This document shows, piece after piece, positions 56,426 through 64,000 of a stretch of 64,000 bases of DNA. The DNA lies in the IMG/VR virus record IMGVR_UViG_3300027743_000030, positions 1-64,000 of that record; one strand, written 5' to 3'. Numbering within the stretch: the stretch's first letter is position 1; each line of letters opens with the position of its first letter. This DNA is from a virus. The notes under the pieces were generated by a model, which did not search any database, was not told where the DNA came from, and saw nothing but the letters and a program-made list of their open reading frames with translations. Position numbers and translations under genes: made by a program.

Positions 56426-56922
56426 ATGCGATCCACCACATTCGGCAGCCCGCCGCCCATCGGCGAATCCCAGCTCGGCGGCGACTCTTGCGTGGCGGGA
56501 TCGGTGCGCACGTCCAGTACCGTCTCGATCGAGCACAGCAGCACCAGAAACCGGCGCACGCCGCCCATGTCCTTGGTCATGCGCACGCGATACCAAGTCG
56601 CTGTGTACTTGTCGGCGTGATAGACCCAATGATTCATGTCGATCTTAACGTCGGGCGGCGTGCGGATGACGATCTCGTGGCTCGGCGGCTTAAGCTGCCC
56701 GCCGCCCTGGCCCTTGCCCAACCCCGGCCAGACCGCCTGATAGTCCAGTATCTGCGTGGCCTCCATCGGCCGCACGCGACCGTGAACGCGGATCACGCCC
56801 GGCCGATCGACGACCGTGGATACGTTATCGTCAGGACGCTCGATCGTGGTGCAGATCACAACCACGTCACGCAGATCGCCGATCTGCGGCACACTTTCGC
56901 GGCGTTGATCAATGCGCGGCAT
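56422..56922 (-). CDS. Putative head closure/head-tail joining protein
   Basis: This 166-residue protein starts MPRIDQRRESVPQIGDLRDV. It is beta-rich, with a strand set typical of small head closure proteins (VVVICTTIERPDDNVSTVVD, then DYQAVWPG) and a charged end, DPATQESPPSWDSP. Placement between the adaptor and gp10-like genes supports the call, though the sequence match is weak. Confidence 0.65.
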   Translation of the reverse strand: MPRIDQRRESVPQIGDLRDVVVICTTIERPDDNVSTVVDRPGVIRVHGRVRPMEATQILDYQAVWPGLGKGQGGGQLKPPSHEIVIRTPPDVKIDMNHWVYHADKYTATWYRVRMTKDMGGVRRFLVLLCSIETVLDVRTDPATQESPPSWDSPMGGGLPNVVDRI

Positions 56923-56926
56923 GGCG

Positions 56927-57490
56927 TCACGCGATATAGGTCATGTGGGGCGCGAGGAAGCCTTTAGCCCCGCTGTTGGTCAGCACCTGATCGTCAATCT
57001 TTACGTCGCCCCGGTTCTCGACCATGTAGGCGAACAGCCGCGCCACCGCTTGCACGAACGATGGCGAGAACTGATCGCGGCAGGGATCGATCCGCTGGCC
57101 CACGTCGTAGACCGCCTGCAGGTAGCAGTAGCAGCATAGGCTCGGCGAGCAGCGCAGCTGCCAGCTCCAGTCGGAATTATGCGCGTAGGGATTGGGGAGA
57201 TTGCGATGGCCAGTCAGAGTTGGTGCATTGGGCGGCAGCACAGCCACCAGCGCCCCATTCGAGTACAGCTTAACGTCGCTGGTCGGCTTGCCGGTCAGCG
57301 ACACGGTGCCATCAGGGTTGACCGGCGCGATCTCATTGACTTGCCGCGCGGGGTAAACCAGCCCGATCGCCTCGCAGCACAGCTGCCACGCTGCCTCAAA
57401 CCAGTGCCGGGTTAGGCGCTCGTCAAAAGCACCATCGGTCGCCGCGTGGAGCTTGGCGATCTCATAAGCCGCCTCGAAATGGTCATCCAT
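56927..57490 (-). CDS. Putative head-tail adaptor protein, cysteine-rich
   Basis: This 187-residue protein starts MDDHFEAAYEIAKLHAATDG from ATG 57490. The helical N-terminal part could be an HK97 gp6-like adaptor. A beta domain with LRCSPSLCCYCYLQ and later DPCRDQ follows. Seven cysteines are far more than in typical adaptors. Position before the closure gene supports an adaptor or capsid-portal connector role. Confidence 0.55.
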   Translation of the reverse strand: MDDHFEAAYEIAKLHAATDGAFDERLTRHWFEAAWQLCCEAIGLVYPARQVNEIAPVNPDGTVSLTGKPTSDVKLYSNGALVAVLPPNAPTLTGHRNLPNPYAHNSDWSWQLRCSPSLCCYCYLQAVYDVGQRIDPCRDQFSPSFVQAVARLFAYMVENRGDVKIDDQVLTNSGAKGFLAPHMTYIA

Positions 57491-57504
57491 TCCACGACCA
57501 TCGG

Positions 57505-57924
57505 TTAGTGCCCGGCGTGCACGCTGATCGACACGCAATCGTTGATGATGATCTTACGGCCGTTGCAGTCCACCAAGCCGAGCGAGATGTCGAAGCGGAA
57601 GACCTTGCCCACCGGCACGTCGCCGGTCTTGATCATGTTCACGGTGACGCGATTGTCGCCGGTGATGACAGTGTTGCCCGGCCACGCATTGCTCGGCGGC
57701 GTGACGTGACCCGACACCAGCTCGATCTCAGCGATGTCGGCCGGCGCGGGCGGGTTGACCATCATATTGGTCAACGATGCTGCCTCGATCGATGCGAGCG
57801 TGAAGCCATCCACGCTGGCAAGCAGCCCGGTCCAGTCGATCTGCATTGGCACGGTTTCATTCGGCCGCACGTCCCAAACCATGCAAGTGCAGGCCGGATA
57901 GGGTGCGCACTGGAACGTCTGCAT
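57505..57924 (-). CDS. Probable structural protein with cysteine-rich start
   Basis: This 139-residue protein starts MQTFQCAPYPACTCMVWDVR and continues with beta-rich segments such as DFTLASIEAASLTNMMV-like strands, EIELVSGHVTPPSNAWPGNT and ISLGLVDCNGRKIIINDCVS. It looks like a small Ig-like or decoration protein. No family is recognised. Confidence 0.65.
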   Translation of the reverse strand: MQTFQCAPYPACTCMVWDVRPNETVPMQIDWTGLLASVDGFTLASIEAASLTNMMVNPPAPADIAEIELVSGHVTPPSNAWPGNTVITGDNRVTVNMIKTGDVPVGKVFRFDISLGLVDCNGRKIIINDCVSISVHAGH

Positions 57925-57927
57925 AGG

Positions 57928-58116
57928 TCACCGCCGGCAGGGCGCGATCAGCTTGGAGATGCGCCGTTGACTGTAGAGCGTGCGGATGCGGCGCTGTGAG
58001 ATCAGCACAGCGCCGGGACAACCGGGAACGGCAAACGCGACTGAGGAGGAAGACGTTTGCCGCCCGCCATAGGCAACGGTGCGCATTGGCGACGGCACCG
58101 GCCAGACCTTCAACAT
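57928..58116 (-). CDS. Small basic protein in head operon
   Basis: This 62-residue protein starts MLKVWPVPSPMRTVAYGGRQ and ends Arg-rich (QRRIRTLYSQRRISKLIAPC). It begins four bases after the previous gene's stop. No family is recognised. Confidence 0.55.
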   Translation of the reverse strand: MLKVWPVPSPMRTVAYGGRQTSSSSVAFAVPGCPGAVLISQRRIRTLYSQRRISKLIAPCRR

Positions 58117-58119
58117 TTA

Positions 58120-58293
58120 TTACCGCCGAGTCTCGGCTTGCTGACGCCGCTGCTGACCCTCAACGCCCTGGCCCTGAATGCCGCCGAACGTCGTGGTCCC
58201 CGTGGTCGTGCACATGCACGGCGACGGGAAATACTCGGTCACGCACGGAGCCGCCGGCCCGGCGCAGAGCATCATGCATCGATTCACCATCAT
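58120..58293 (-). CDS. Small Cys/Met/Thr-rich protein
   Basis: This 57-residue protein has a perfect AGGAGG ribosome site before two in-frame ATGs. It starts MMVNRCMMLCAGPAAPCVTE and continues FPSPCMCTTTGTTTFGG, then a Gln/Arg-rich tail. Its five cysteines resemble those of the 27-residue peptide near the terminase. The function is unknown, but the ribosome site shows it is expressed. Confidence 0.65.
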   Translation of the reverse strand: MMVNRCMMLCAGPAAPCVTEYFPSPCMCTTTGTTTFGGIQGQGVEGQQRRQQAETRR

Positions 58294-58296
58294 GGC

Positions 58297-58551
58297 TCAG
58301 TCCTCCTGTTTCCGTTTGCGCTTACCGTCGTCAACTTTTCGCAGCGACGATAGGTCCACCTCAAGTTGATTAGCCTCGTCCACGTCCTTCAAGTCATCGG
58401 CCGTGAGCTGCCGCGCCCAGCCGCGCTTGATCATGCTGGCGGCGGCCCAGTCCGGCACTTCGTAAACCTCTCCCGGTGCATACTCCATCAAGCTCACACC
58501 GTTGTTGAGCGAATAACGAACCGGCTCGTTGGCGATCATGCGAACGATCAC
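58297..58551 (-). CDS. Small protein, putative connector component
   Basis: This protein is 84 residues long from the GTG overlapping the previous stop, with a later ATG at 58539 also possible. It contains NEPVRYSLNNGVSLMEYAPG and EVYEVPDWAAASMIKRGWAR, then a charged end, a pattern seen in small phage connector-region proteins. Function inferred only from position. Confidence 0.65.
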   Translation of the reverse strand: MIVRMIANEPVRYSLNNGVSLMEYAPGEVYEVPDWAAASMIKRGWARQLTADDLKDVDEANQLEVDLSSLRKVDDGKRKRKQED

Positions 58552-58925
58552 CGCACGCTCTCCATGCTGACGACATAGCCGCCGCACTCTTGCTCGCTGG
58601 CCTCGTCTTCATCTTCGAACGGTACGACTCGCAGCCAGTCGGCGATGTGACGGCGGTACAGAAACTCGGCCTCGCCCTCAACCTTGTCGACCAGAAAGCC
58701 GCCGCGCACTGTGCCGGCCACCTTGTCGACCAGCTTGTCGGGATCGTGACGGCCGTTCGACAGGTTGGAAACTTCGCACCAGCACAGATCATCCGGTACG
58801 CCGCCGCGATCGTAGGTGTGCTGCAGACGAAAGCGCGCGGAGCCTTCCCCGCGAAAAACTATGCGGGCTGCTTTGCCGGTAACCGGCTGCGGCGTGACGG
58901 TGCCATGATCAAACAGAACATGCAT
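58548..58925 (-). CDS. Hypothetical beta-rich protein of the head-tail region
   Basis: This 125-residue protein starts MHVLFDHGTVTPQPVTGKAA at ATG 58925. It is beta-rich (CWCEVSNLSNGRHDPDKLVD, then VEGEAEFLYRRHIADWLRVV), with an acidic loop DEDEASEQE. It lies between the decoration-like genes and the connector genes. No family is recognised. Confidence 0.6.
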   Translation of the reverse strand: MHVLFDHGTVTPQPVTGKAARIVFRGEGSARFRLQHTYDRGGVPDDLCWCEVSNLSNGRHDPDKLVDKVAGTVRGGFLVDKVEGEAEFLYRRHIADWLRVVPFEDEDEASEQECGGYVVSMESVR

Positions 58926-58930
58926 CCGGC

Positions 58931-59572
58931 TCACATACCTGTGCGTCGAAGTCTTGTCACTGCCACCAGCAATTCCAGATTGGTCGCCCCTTGCGAAAAG
59001 ATGCGCACGAACTGCTTGGGGCATGCCACGGCAACCTGACAGATCGAGTGCGCCTTGATCGGGTTCTGTGCCGAGAGCGTGATGGAGGCGTCGCCCACAT
59101 CAACCCAGGTGAGGTTGAACGTCGAGCCGACGCCAGGACCGTTGCTGGAAACCTGCGGCCGTGGATTGGCTGGCGGCGTCCCGACAAGGCTGCCACCATC
59201 GGTCAGTGTGACGGCGCTGATCACGCCAGCGTTCACTGTTGCAACAGTCAACACGACACCATTGCCGAGTGAAATTCTATTCCCGACCGCATGGCCCGTA
59301 CCGCCAGAGACGATCGCCGCCGCATTGACGCGCTTGCTGGCCACAGCCGGGACCGGCGAGCACTCGGGGAGAATTTGCAACGGCCCCCAAGTGCCCGGCA
59401 CGCAGGGGTCACCGGGCGAAGAGTCGGCTCCCTGGAACGTGAACGTTCCGGTGGTAACGTCAGCGGCGGTCTGGTTGGCGAGCAGAAAAACGTAGGCAAG
59501 GCCGGGGCTGATGTCGGCGAACTTCGGCGACAACACGTTGAACGCGAGCGCAGACCCGGCCCCTGAGATCAT
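58931..59572 (-). CDS. Decoration-like protein with inserted beta domain
   Basis: This is a 213-residue protein. The outer parts (MISGAGSALAFNVLSPKFAD at the start, NPIKAHSICQVAVACPKQFV near the end) are clearly paralogous to the gene upstream at 59574. An insertion of about 70 residues (VSGGTGHAVGNRISLGNGVV, VNAGVISAVTLTDGGSLVG, then STFNLTW) matches a beta module found in many phage structural proteins. It is likely a capsid decoration protein with an extra surface domain. Confidence 0.75.
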   Translation of the reverse strand: MISGAGSALAFNVLSPKFADISPGLAYVFLLANQTAADVTTGTFTFQGADSSPGDPCVPGTWGPLQILPECSPVPAVASKRVNAAAIVSGGTGHAVGNRISLGNGVVLTVATVNAGVISAVTLTDGGSLVGTPPANPRPQVSSNGPGVGSTFNLTWVDVGDASITLSAQNPIKAHSICQVAVACPKQFVRIFSQGATNLELLVAVTRLRRTGM

Positions 59573-59573
59573 C

Positions 59574-59972
59574 TTACATTCCAGTCCGACGAAGCCGCGT
59601 CACCACCGCCAGGATGTCGAGCGTGCCGGCGGTGCCGGCGACGCGGATGAACTGCTTGGGACAGGCCACGGCGATATGGCACTGCGACATGGCCTTGATT
59701 GGATGCTGCGCGTCCACGACCACGATCGCATCCGGTGCAGCTGCGCCGAGCGGCGGCGAGCATTCCGGCTGCACGTCGAGCGGGGCGAAGGTGCCCGGCA
59801 CGCAGGGATCGTTCGCCGAAGCGTCCGCGCCCTCGATCGTGAACGTGCCCGTGGTCACGTCAGCCCCCGTCTGGTTGGACAGCACGATCTCATAGGCATA
59901 GCCCGCGCTGAGATCGGCATATTTCGGCGACGCCACATTGAAGGCGAGGACCGTTCCGGCCGCTGAAAACAT
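59574..59972 (-). CDS. Decoration-like capsid-region protein
   Basis: This 132-residue protein starts MFSAAGTVLAFNVASPKYAD, with AGGAG upstream. It is beta-rich and ends ACPKQFIRVAGTAGTLDILA. It lies directly after the capsid gene, where decoration proteins usually sit, and its paralogue follows. Two CxPxT/CxP segments (DPCVPGT and PECSP) are shared with the paralogue. Confidence 0.72.
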   Translation of the reverse strand: MFSAAGTVLAFNVASPKYADLSAGYAYEIVLSNQTGADVTTGTFTIEGADASANDPCVPGTFAPLDVQPECSPPLGAAAPDAIVVVDAQHPIKAMSQCHIAVACPKQFIRVAGTAGTLDILAVVTRLRRTGM

Positions 59973-60003
59973 GGTTGCGATCTCCTGTTTCGGGACTAGC
60001 CCC

Positions 60004-61356
60004 TTACTGAATGCGCAGCAAGCGACCGGCGTTGACGCAAAGCGGCGCGCCGCCGATGCGTGCCTCAAACTTGAACAGCACGCAGAAGCCCGCCGAGTAG
60101 GGGTCTTGCTGCATGGTGACCGCCTTACGATTGACGACCATGTACAGCTGCTTCCAATTGGCGAACGCCACCGGCGTTGCTCCCGGCACCGCGTCCGGCA
60201 TCTGGTTGGCGATCACCACCGGCGAGCCGGCAATGATGTACTGGCCGGCGACCAGCGGCGACGCGAGCATGATCGGACGGCCCATCGCATCCGACATGGT
60301 GAGCGTGAGTCCGAAGGTGTTGCCGTTCATCAAATAGCTGGTGCCCGGCCCCTGGAACGTGGTCGGCACCTGATACTTGAGCAGCACCAAATCCTGCCAG
60401 CCGAATTGCCCGGCCGGTGTCAGCGATCCGGTGTCACAGATCGGCATGCCCGAGCGCAGAATGCCGAGTGGCTTGCCGATACCGTCACCCGAGACGATGG
60501 ACGAGCTGATCTGGTTGCGGAAGGCACGGTTGACCTTGCCGAGCAGCCAGGACTCGATGTTGACGTTTGCGTCCTCCAGCAGATCGCGGCTGGTGCAGAC
60601 GATATAGCGCAGCGACTCGGGCTTTAGCTCGACCTCGCCCAAGCCATCGCCGATTTGCTGCGTCGGGTTGTTGGCGAAGCATTGCGACTCGCAAGCCCAT
60701 GCCGCCGTGTCCCAAATCTCGTTGTCGACCATGAACTTTACCGATGGCCCGCTGATGGTGATGTTTGCCATCAGGCCGGTGAGATCGGTCACGTCCTCGA
60801 TGCAGGACAGGATCGTGGCTGACATTTCCGGTGCCATCAGGAAGCCGGACGCACCGAGATTGAAGGTTGAGAGCGCCTTGCGTTGATCATCCGGCAGCGC
60901 CGCAATGTTGGTGCAGTGCATCAACGAGCGCACCGCTTTGACCGCCACCTGGGCAATGGCCAGCTCGTCCTCGGTGTAGCTAAAGGGATGATCGCCGCTG
61001 TCCGATCGCTTGGTGACGCGGTGGAAGTGCTTGGCTTCGAGCAGCCCAACCGCCGATTCTTTCACCGTCTCGTTATTGTCGGTGCCGCCGCCGGGCCGGC
61101 TGACCTTTTTGGAGAGCGTGTTGATCGTCTCCTGCAACGACTGCAAGGTGGTCGCCTTTTCGGCTTCCTCCTTCACGATCCGATCCAGCTTGGCCTGGAT
61201 GTCCGCGACCGTCTTGGAGCCGGCCTCTACGCCGTCCTTCAGCTCCTTGAAGGTGTCGATGCGGGCCGCCTCGGCCTTCTGCATCTCCTCGCCTTGTTTC
61301 TTGACCTCGGCCTGGACGGACTTGATCAGATCGGCAACCGTGTCGGCTACGGTCAT
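60004..61356 (-). CDS. Major capsid protein (HK97 fold)
   Basis: This is a 450-residue protein. The first 100 residues form a coiled-coil delta/scaffold domain (TVADLIKSVQAEVKKQGEEM, then LQSLQETINTLSKKVSRPGG) that the prohead protease should remove. The shell domain shows GFLMAPEMSATILSCIEDVT, SLRYIVCTSRDLLEDANVNI and IVSGDGIGKPLGILRSGMPI, the HK97 capsid pattern. It overlaps the protease gene by four bases. It contains about eight cysteines, which is unusual. Confidence 0.96.
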   Translation of the reverse strand: MTVADTVADLIKSVQAEVKKQGEEMQKAEAARIDTFKELKDGVEAGSKTVADIQAKLDRIVKEEAEKATTLQSLQETINTLSKKVSRPGGGTDNNETVKESAVGLLEAKHFHRVTKRSDSGDHPFSYTEDELAIAQVAVKAVRSLMHCTNIAALPDDQRKALSTFNLGASGFLMAPEMSATILSCIEDVTDLTGLMANITISGPSVKFMVDNEIWDTAAWACESQCFANNPTQQIGDGLGEVELKPESLRYIVCTSRDLLEDANVNIESWLLGKVNRAFRNQISSSIVSGDGIGKPLGILRSGMPICDTGSLTPAGQFGWQDLVLLKYQVPTTFQGPGTSYLMNGNTFGLTLTMSDAMGRPIMLASPLVAGQYIIAGSPVVIANQMPDAVPGATPVAFANWKQLYMVVNRKAVTMQQDPYSAGFCVLFKFEARIGGAPLCVNAGRLLRIQ

Positions 61357-62051
61357 GGCAAGCGCCTTTCCTTGACAGTATCAAAAAGTGCCTGGACCTC
61401 TGCGGCCAGCGCGGTGAATTTGTCGTCATCCTTCGCCGAGAAGCCATCGATCTCGGAAATGCCGATGCGGCCCGGTTGCGCCAGCAGCGCGTCGAAGCCC
61501 TTCTTCATCACCACATCAATGTCATCGTCGGTTAGCCCGTTGTCGCGCAGCCATTGCCACGTATCGTCACGCGACAAGCTCTTGACCGCGCTGATCCGCG
61601 CGCCCTTGTTGCAGGGCATGGAGCAGACGCTGCACTCCATCAGCTCGGCTTTTTTGATGTGGCGGATTCGCTTTTCGTGATCCCAGCTGGCACCGCCGGG
61701 CTCGATCAGATAGCCGACCGACAGGCCGGTGAGGAAGCGTTGCTTCATCAGCGCGTGGGTTTCGCGGCCCTTCTCGGTGAGCAGCGATATCTGTCCCTCG
61801 ACTTCGAGGCGGTCGCCCTTCTGTTCGAACTTGGTGTAACCGCCGATCAGGTAGTCGCGATTGTGATCGCGGTACATCTTAACTTCTTTGGGATCGATGG
61901 TGCCGAACGCGCCCGGCACAATGATGTCTCGCACGCGATCGGGGTGCGCTGTCGAGGCAGTGCCGGTGAAAGTCGCGATGTCCGCGCCTTCATTTAGGGC
62001 CTTGGTTTCTAAACCGCCCTCGCCGGTCCACGCCAAGTCTTGATACAGCAT
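61353..62051 (-). CDS. HK97-family prohead protease
   Basis: This 232-residue protein starts MLYQDLAWTGEGGLETKALN. The catalytic histidine is in MYRDHNRDYLIGGY and the serine in FLTGLSVGYLIEPGG, as in HK97 gp4. CSVCSMPCNKG near residue 150 is an extra cysteine set. It matures the capsid by cutting off the scaffold domain. A TTG at 62105 would add 18 residues and is less likely. Confidence 0.92.
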   Translation of the reverse strand: MLYQDLAWTGEGGLETKALNEGADIATFTGTASTAHPDRVRDIIVPGAFGTIDPKEVKMYRDHNRDYLIGGYTKFEQKGDRLEVEGQISLLTEKGRETHALMKQRFLTGLSVGYLIEPGGASWDHEKRIRHIKKAELMECSVCSMPCNKGARISAVKSLSRDDTWQWLRDNGLTDDDIDVVMKKGFDALLAQPGRIGISEIDGFSAKDDDKFTALAAEVQALFDTVKERRLP

Positions 62052-62151
62052 GTGTGCCCCGCGCTCGCGGCGACGCAGCCGCCACGGCTCGGGACCATAA
62101 GGCAATTACCGGAACCGTGCAATTCCCACCTGAAACGGGAAGGGGGGTGGG

Positions 62152-63315
62152 TCAAAGGCGCGGCAGCGTCAGGATGCGCATGCGGATTCTGCCTTTGCCC
62201 AGGAAGTACGCCGCCGTCGCCCGATGCGTCCCGTCCCACAGATAGGTCTTGCCCCGGTACAGAAACGCCAGCGGCTTGTCGTCGCCTTCGCCCGCCGCAT
62301 AGTCGCGAATGACAGCTTCCACCTTTCGCATGCCAACGCTCGGTTGGATGGCAGTCAATTCAGCCAGCTCAATGTCTTCCTCTGGTAGGTTTGCGCGTCT
62401 CGAAGGGATCGCTGCCGTGGCCTTGGCGATCTCGTCTGCGCTCGCTTGCGCAAATGGAACACGAACGCCGCCACCGCCCTTTTTAGGCTCGCCATCGACG
62501 CCGACTTCCTCTTGGCTGCGTAACAGACGGACAGCCTCATCCACATTGCGTTCGCCGCCGGCCGCAGCGACTGGCGGCGGGACCGCCGACTTGGGTTTTG
62601 TCTCATAAAGTACGCTGCAGCGGCAATTGACGATCTCCTCCGGGCCAGCACCCAAGCTGCTGTCGCCCGGCCGCATCAGCTGCGCACCGCCTACCGAGAA
62701 CGGTTCATTGAACGGCACCGACTGGCCGTTGGCGGCACGGTGCGTCGGCCGCGTCTTGCGGTCCCCGACCGCGAGCCACGTCTTGCTGGCAATGGTGATG
62801 TTTTTGGATTTCATTGACGCTTCGATCGCTGCCATGGCCGCATTGTGCGTCTCGGTGCGCGCGATCGCTGCCGCCCGACCGCGTGCCAGGGCCGGCGCTT
62901 GCTTTCTGATCTCCCGCGCGATCGCGTCCGGTCCTTTGCCTTGACGCATCTTGTCGGAGACGATGGTCGCGATCTGATCCTGCACCGACTGTGCAATGCC
63001 GTTGATCTGATCAGCGGCGTGGGCGTCGAGCCAGAATAGTTGCTCCTCCATGAACCGGGTGATCGTCATCGGCACCCCGGCCTTTTCCTCCAGCTTGGTC
63101 ACAGCGGCATACTGGTCACGATAGATGCGACGATAAAACAGTGCCAGCAACGGCCGCCCGCGCTGGCGGATGTACTCCTGCGCCTGATTGAAGCTGCGCG
63201 TGACCAGCAACCGGATCGCTGCCGCAATGATTGCCGCCAGCCGGACGTGGAGCTGTTGCTCGATCCTGTCGAGGTAGGCTTGGAACTCGCGATCGTCCTT
63301 AACGTCGATCAGCAT
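62152..63315 (-). CDS. Mu F-like minor head protein with C-terminal ParB-like domain
   Basis: This is a 387-residue protein. The N-terminal 250 residues are an SPP1 gp7/Mu F minor head protein (ARTETHNAAMAAIEASMKSK, KTRPTHRAANGQ, VNCRCSVLYETK), which enters the head and often travels with DNA. The C-terminal about 115 residues (TAIQPSVGMRKVEAVIRDYA, then YRGKTYLWDGTHRATAAYFL and RMRILTL) resemble a ParB/Srx domain with a DGTHR core. MuF proteins commonly carry variable C-terminal effector domains, so this could be delivered into the host. Confidence 0.85.
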   Translation of the reverse strand: MLIDVKDDREFQAYLDRIEQQLHVRLAAIIAAAIRLLVTRSFNQAQEYIRQRGRPLLALFYRRIYRDQYAAVTKLEEKAGVPMTITRFMEEQLFWLDAHAADQINGIAQSVQDQIATIVSDKMRQGKGPDAIAREIRKQAPALARGRAAAIARTETHNAAMAAIEASMKSKNITIASKTWLAVGDRKTRPTHRAANGQSVPFNEPFSVGGAQLMRPGDSSLGAGPEEIVNCRCSVLYETKPKSAVPPPVAAAGGERNVDEAVRLLRSQEEVGVDGEPKKGGGGVRVPFAQASADEIAKATAAIPSRRANLPEEDIELAELTAIQPSVGMRKVEAVIRDYAAGEGDDKPLAFLYRGKTYLWDGTHRATAAYFLGKGRIRMRILTLPRL

Positions 63316-63629
63316 TTGGTCAGCCGATAGAAACCATCATAGCCGCCGATGCGATAGCCCGCCTGCGTGATGGCATCGTTGATCTGCCAGACATGAGCCT
63401 TGAGCGTGGCGCGCGACTTCTCGCCATTCTCGTAAACGATGCCGAACAGATCGCGAGCTGAAATGCCGTCCGGCCCGGCCCTCATCACCACATCGAAGAT
63501 GCGCGCCTTTAACGGCGTGAAGCGCACGCCCATCCGCGTCTCGGGTAATGATTGGCCGCAGTAGCTGCAGCAACGGGGCCTGATCGAAACTATTTTCGCC
63601 GCATTCGAAACCGCACGCCCACCGGCCAT
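63309..63629 (-). CDS. Small winged-helix protein with CxxC
   Basis: This 106-residue protein starts MAGGRAVSNAAKIVSIRPRC. CSYCGQSLPETRM may bind zinc, followed by a winged helix (LKARIFDVVMRAGPDGISAR, LKAHVWQINDAITQAGYRIG) like response-regulator DNA-binding domains. It is common beside portal genes in Rhizobiales phages. Function unknown. Confidence 0.78.
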   Translation of the reverse strand: MAGGRAVSNAAKIVSIRPRCCSYCGQSLPETRMGVRFTPLKARIFDVVMRAGPDGISARDLFGIVYENGEKSRATLKAHVWQINDAITQAGYRIGGYDGFYRLTKC

Positions 63630-63808
63630 GGCAGATCAACTCCTACGAAGCTCTCGCCGCGCTGCTTGGTTTCGATGAACGTCGTGAATTCCGCTTCATG
63701 CTTCAAGCCGCAATCGCAACACTCCAGCTCAAAGCCCTTCATCTTTGGCGTGAACCACTTCGACCACTTGCTGGCCCGCGCGGTCATGCCTTTGCGGTCC
63801 CGCCTCAT
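63590..63808 (-). CDS. Small conserved CxxC protein beside portal
   Basis: This 72-residue protein starts MRRDRKGMTARASKWSKWFT. FELECCDCGLKHEAEF is the conserved core of a widespread small phage family found next to portal and terminase genes, with a CxxC zinc pair. The ATG overlaps the portal stop by three bases (ATGA). Role unknown. Confidence 0.8.
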   Translation of the reverse strand: MRRDRKGMTARASKWSKWFTPKMKGFELECCDCGLKHEAEFTTFIETKQRGESFVGVDLPWPVGVRFRMRRK

Positions 63809-64000
63809 CCCGCCTCGTTCTCCAGCTCCTTGCCCACATTGCTGGCCATGATCTCAACCTGCAGCCGTTGCCGGTTCAAAATCTCGGTCTGGATCGGCAT
63901 GTTCGACATCGGGTCTTCGTTCGGCGGATAGCCGAGCAGGGCGCGCTGTTCGTTCACCGTCAACATGGTGGCATTGCGAGCGATATCTACCAGCTGCAGC
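63805..64000 (-). CDS. Phage portal protein, C-terminal fragment (cut by window edge)
   Basis: The reading frame enters from the right edge and ends at 63805-63807. It includes MLTVNEQRALLGYPPNEDPM and PIQTEILNRQ, which is typical of the portal C-terminus (LTVNExRxxxGYPP). With the N-terminal fragment at 1-181 it implies one portal gene interrupted by the window ends. About 65 residues are visible here. Confidence 0.9.
   Translation of the reverse strand, partial: LQLVDIARNATMLTVNEQRALLGYPPNEDPMSNMPIQTEILNRQRLQVEIMASNVGKELENEAG

Overview
The window holds almost all of a tailed, probably temperate phage genome with a contractile tail. The large terminase, HK97-type protease and capsid, Mu-type sheath, tube and baseplate genes, an endolysin, a phage repressor pair and a split primase set are all present. 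The high GC content, the dense ATGA-style gene overlaps and many small genes that resemble those of Rhizobiales prophages (Bradyrhizobium-like) suggest an alphaproteobacterial host. The host is an inference. The portal gene is cut by both window edges: its N-terminus lies at 1-181 and its C-terminus at 63805-64000, both on the minus strand. The simplest reading is a circular or circularly permuted genome of roughly 65 kb, opened inside the portal gene, with about 1 kb missing.

Layout. (1) 1-4148, mostly minus: portal N-terminus, terminase subunits and small packaging-side genes, with one plus-strand gene at 2625-3374. (2) 4269-10589, plus: an operon with a MoxR ATPase, a DUF3150-like protein and a metallopeptidase/VWA protein, ending at a strong terminator. 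Six of its intergenic gaps carry the same three-hairpin RNA element, the most striking feature of the window. (3) 10841-14622, plus: small early genes, an ASCH protein and a serine resolvase. (4) 14580-18843, minus: a tightly overlapped operon with ParB-like, ABC-ATPase/GNAT fusion and RNA-polymerase-alpha-CTD-like proteins. (5) 18844-20065: non-coding, with strong hairpins and TGTCAC iterons, a candidate origin. (6) 20066-24377, minus: SF3 helicase, Toprim and CHC2 primase pieces, VRR-NUC nuclease and a Cro-like protein. (7) 24378-32300, plus: a divergent repressor, then YqaJ exonuclease, RecT/Bet annealing protein and many small genes. (8) 32289-64000, almost all minus, the late region. In transcription order (right to left) it runs head, connector, sheath, tube, tail chaperones with a GGGAAAG frameshift site, tape measure, Mu N/P/45-like proteins, fibre proteins, Mu 46/47/48-like baseplate, HNH endonuclease, tail fibres and lysis genes.

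How it works together. The repressor and Cro-like pair would decide lysis or lysogeny. The split primase, helicase, resolvase and iterons would replicate the genome. YqaJ and RecT form a two-component recombination pair. The terminase fills an HK97-fold head, and a Mu-like contractile tail with several glycine-rich and collagen-like fibres delivers it. I see no tyrosine or large serine integrase, so plasmid-like lysogeny is possible. No tRNA genes or CRISPR arrays were recognised.
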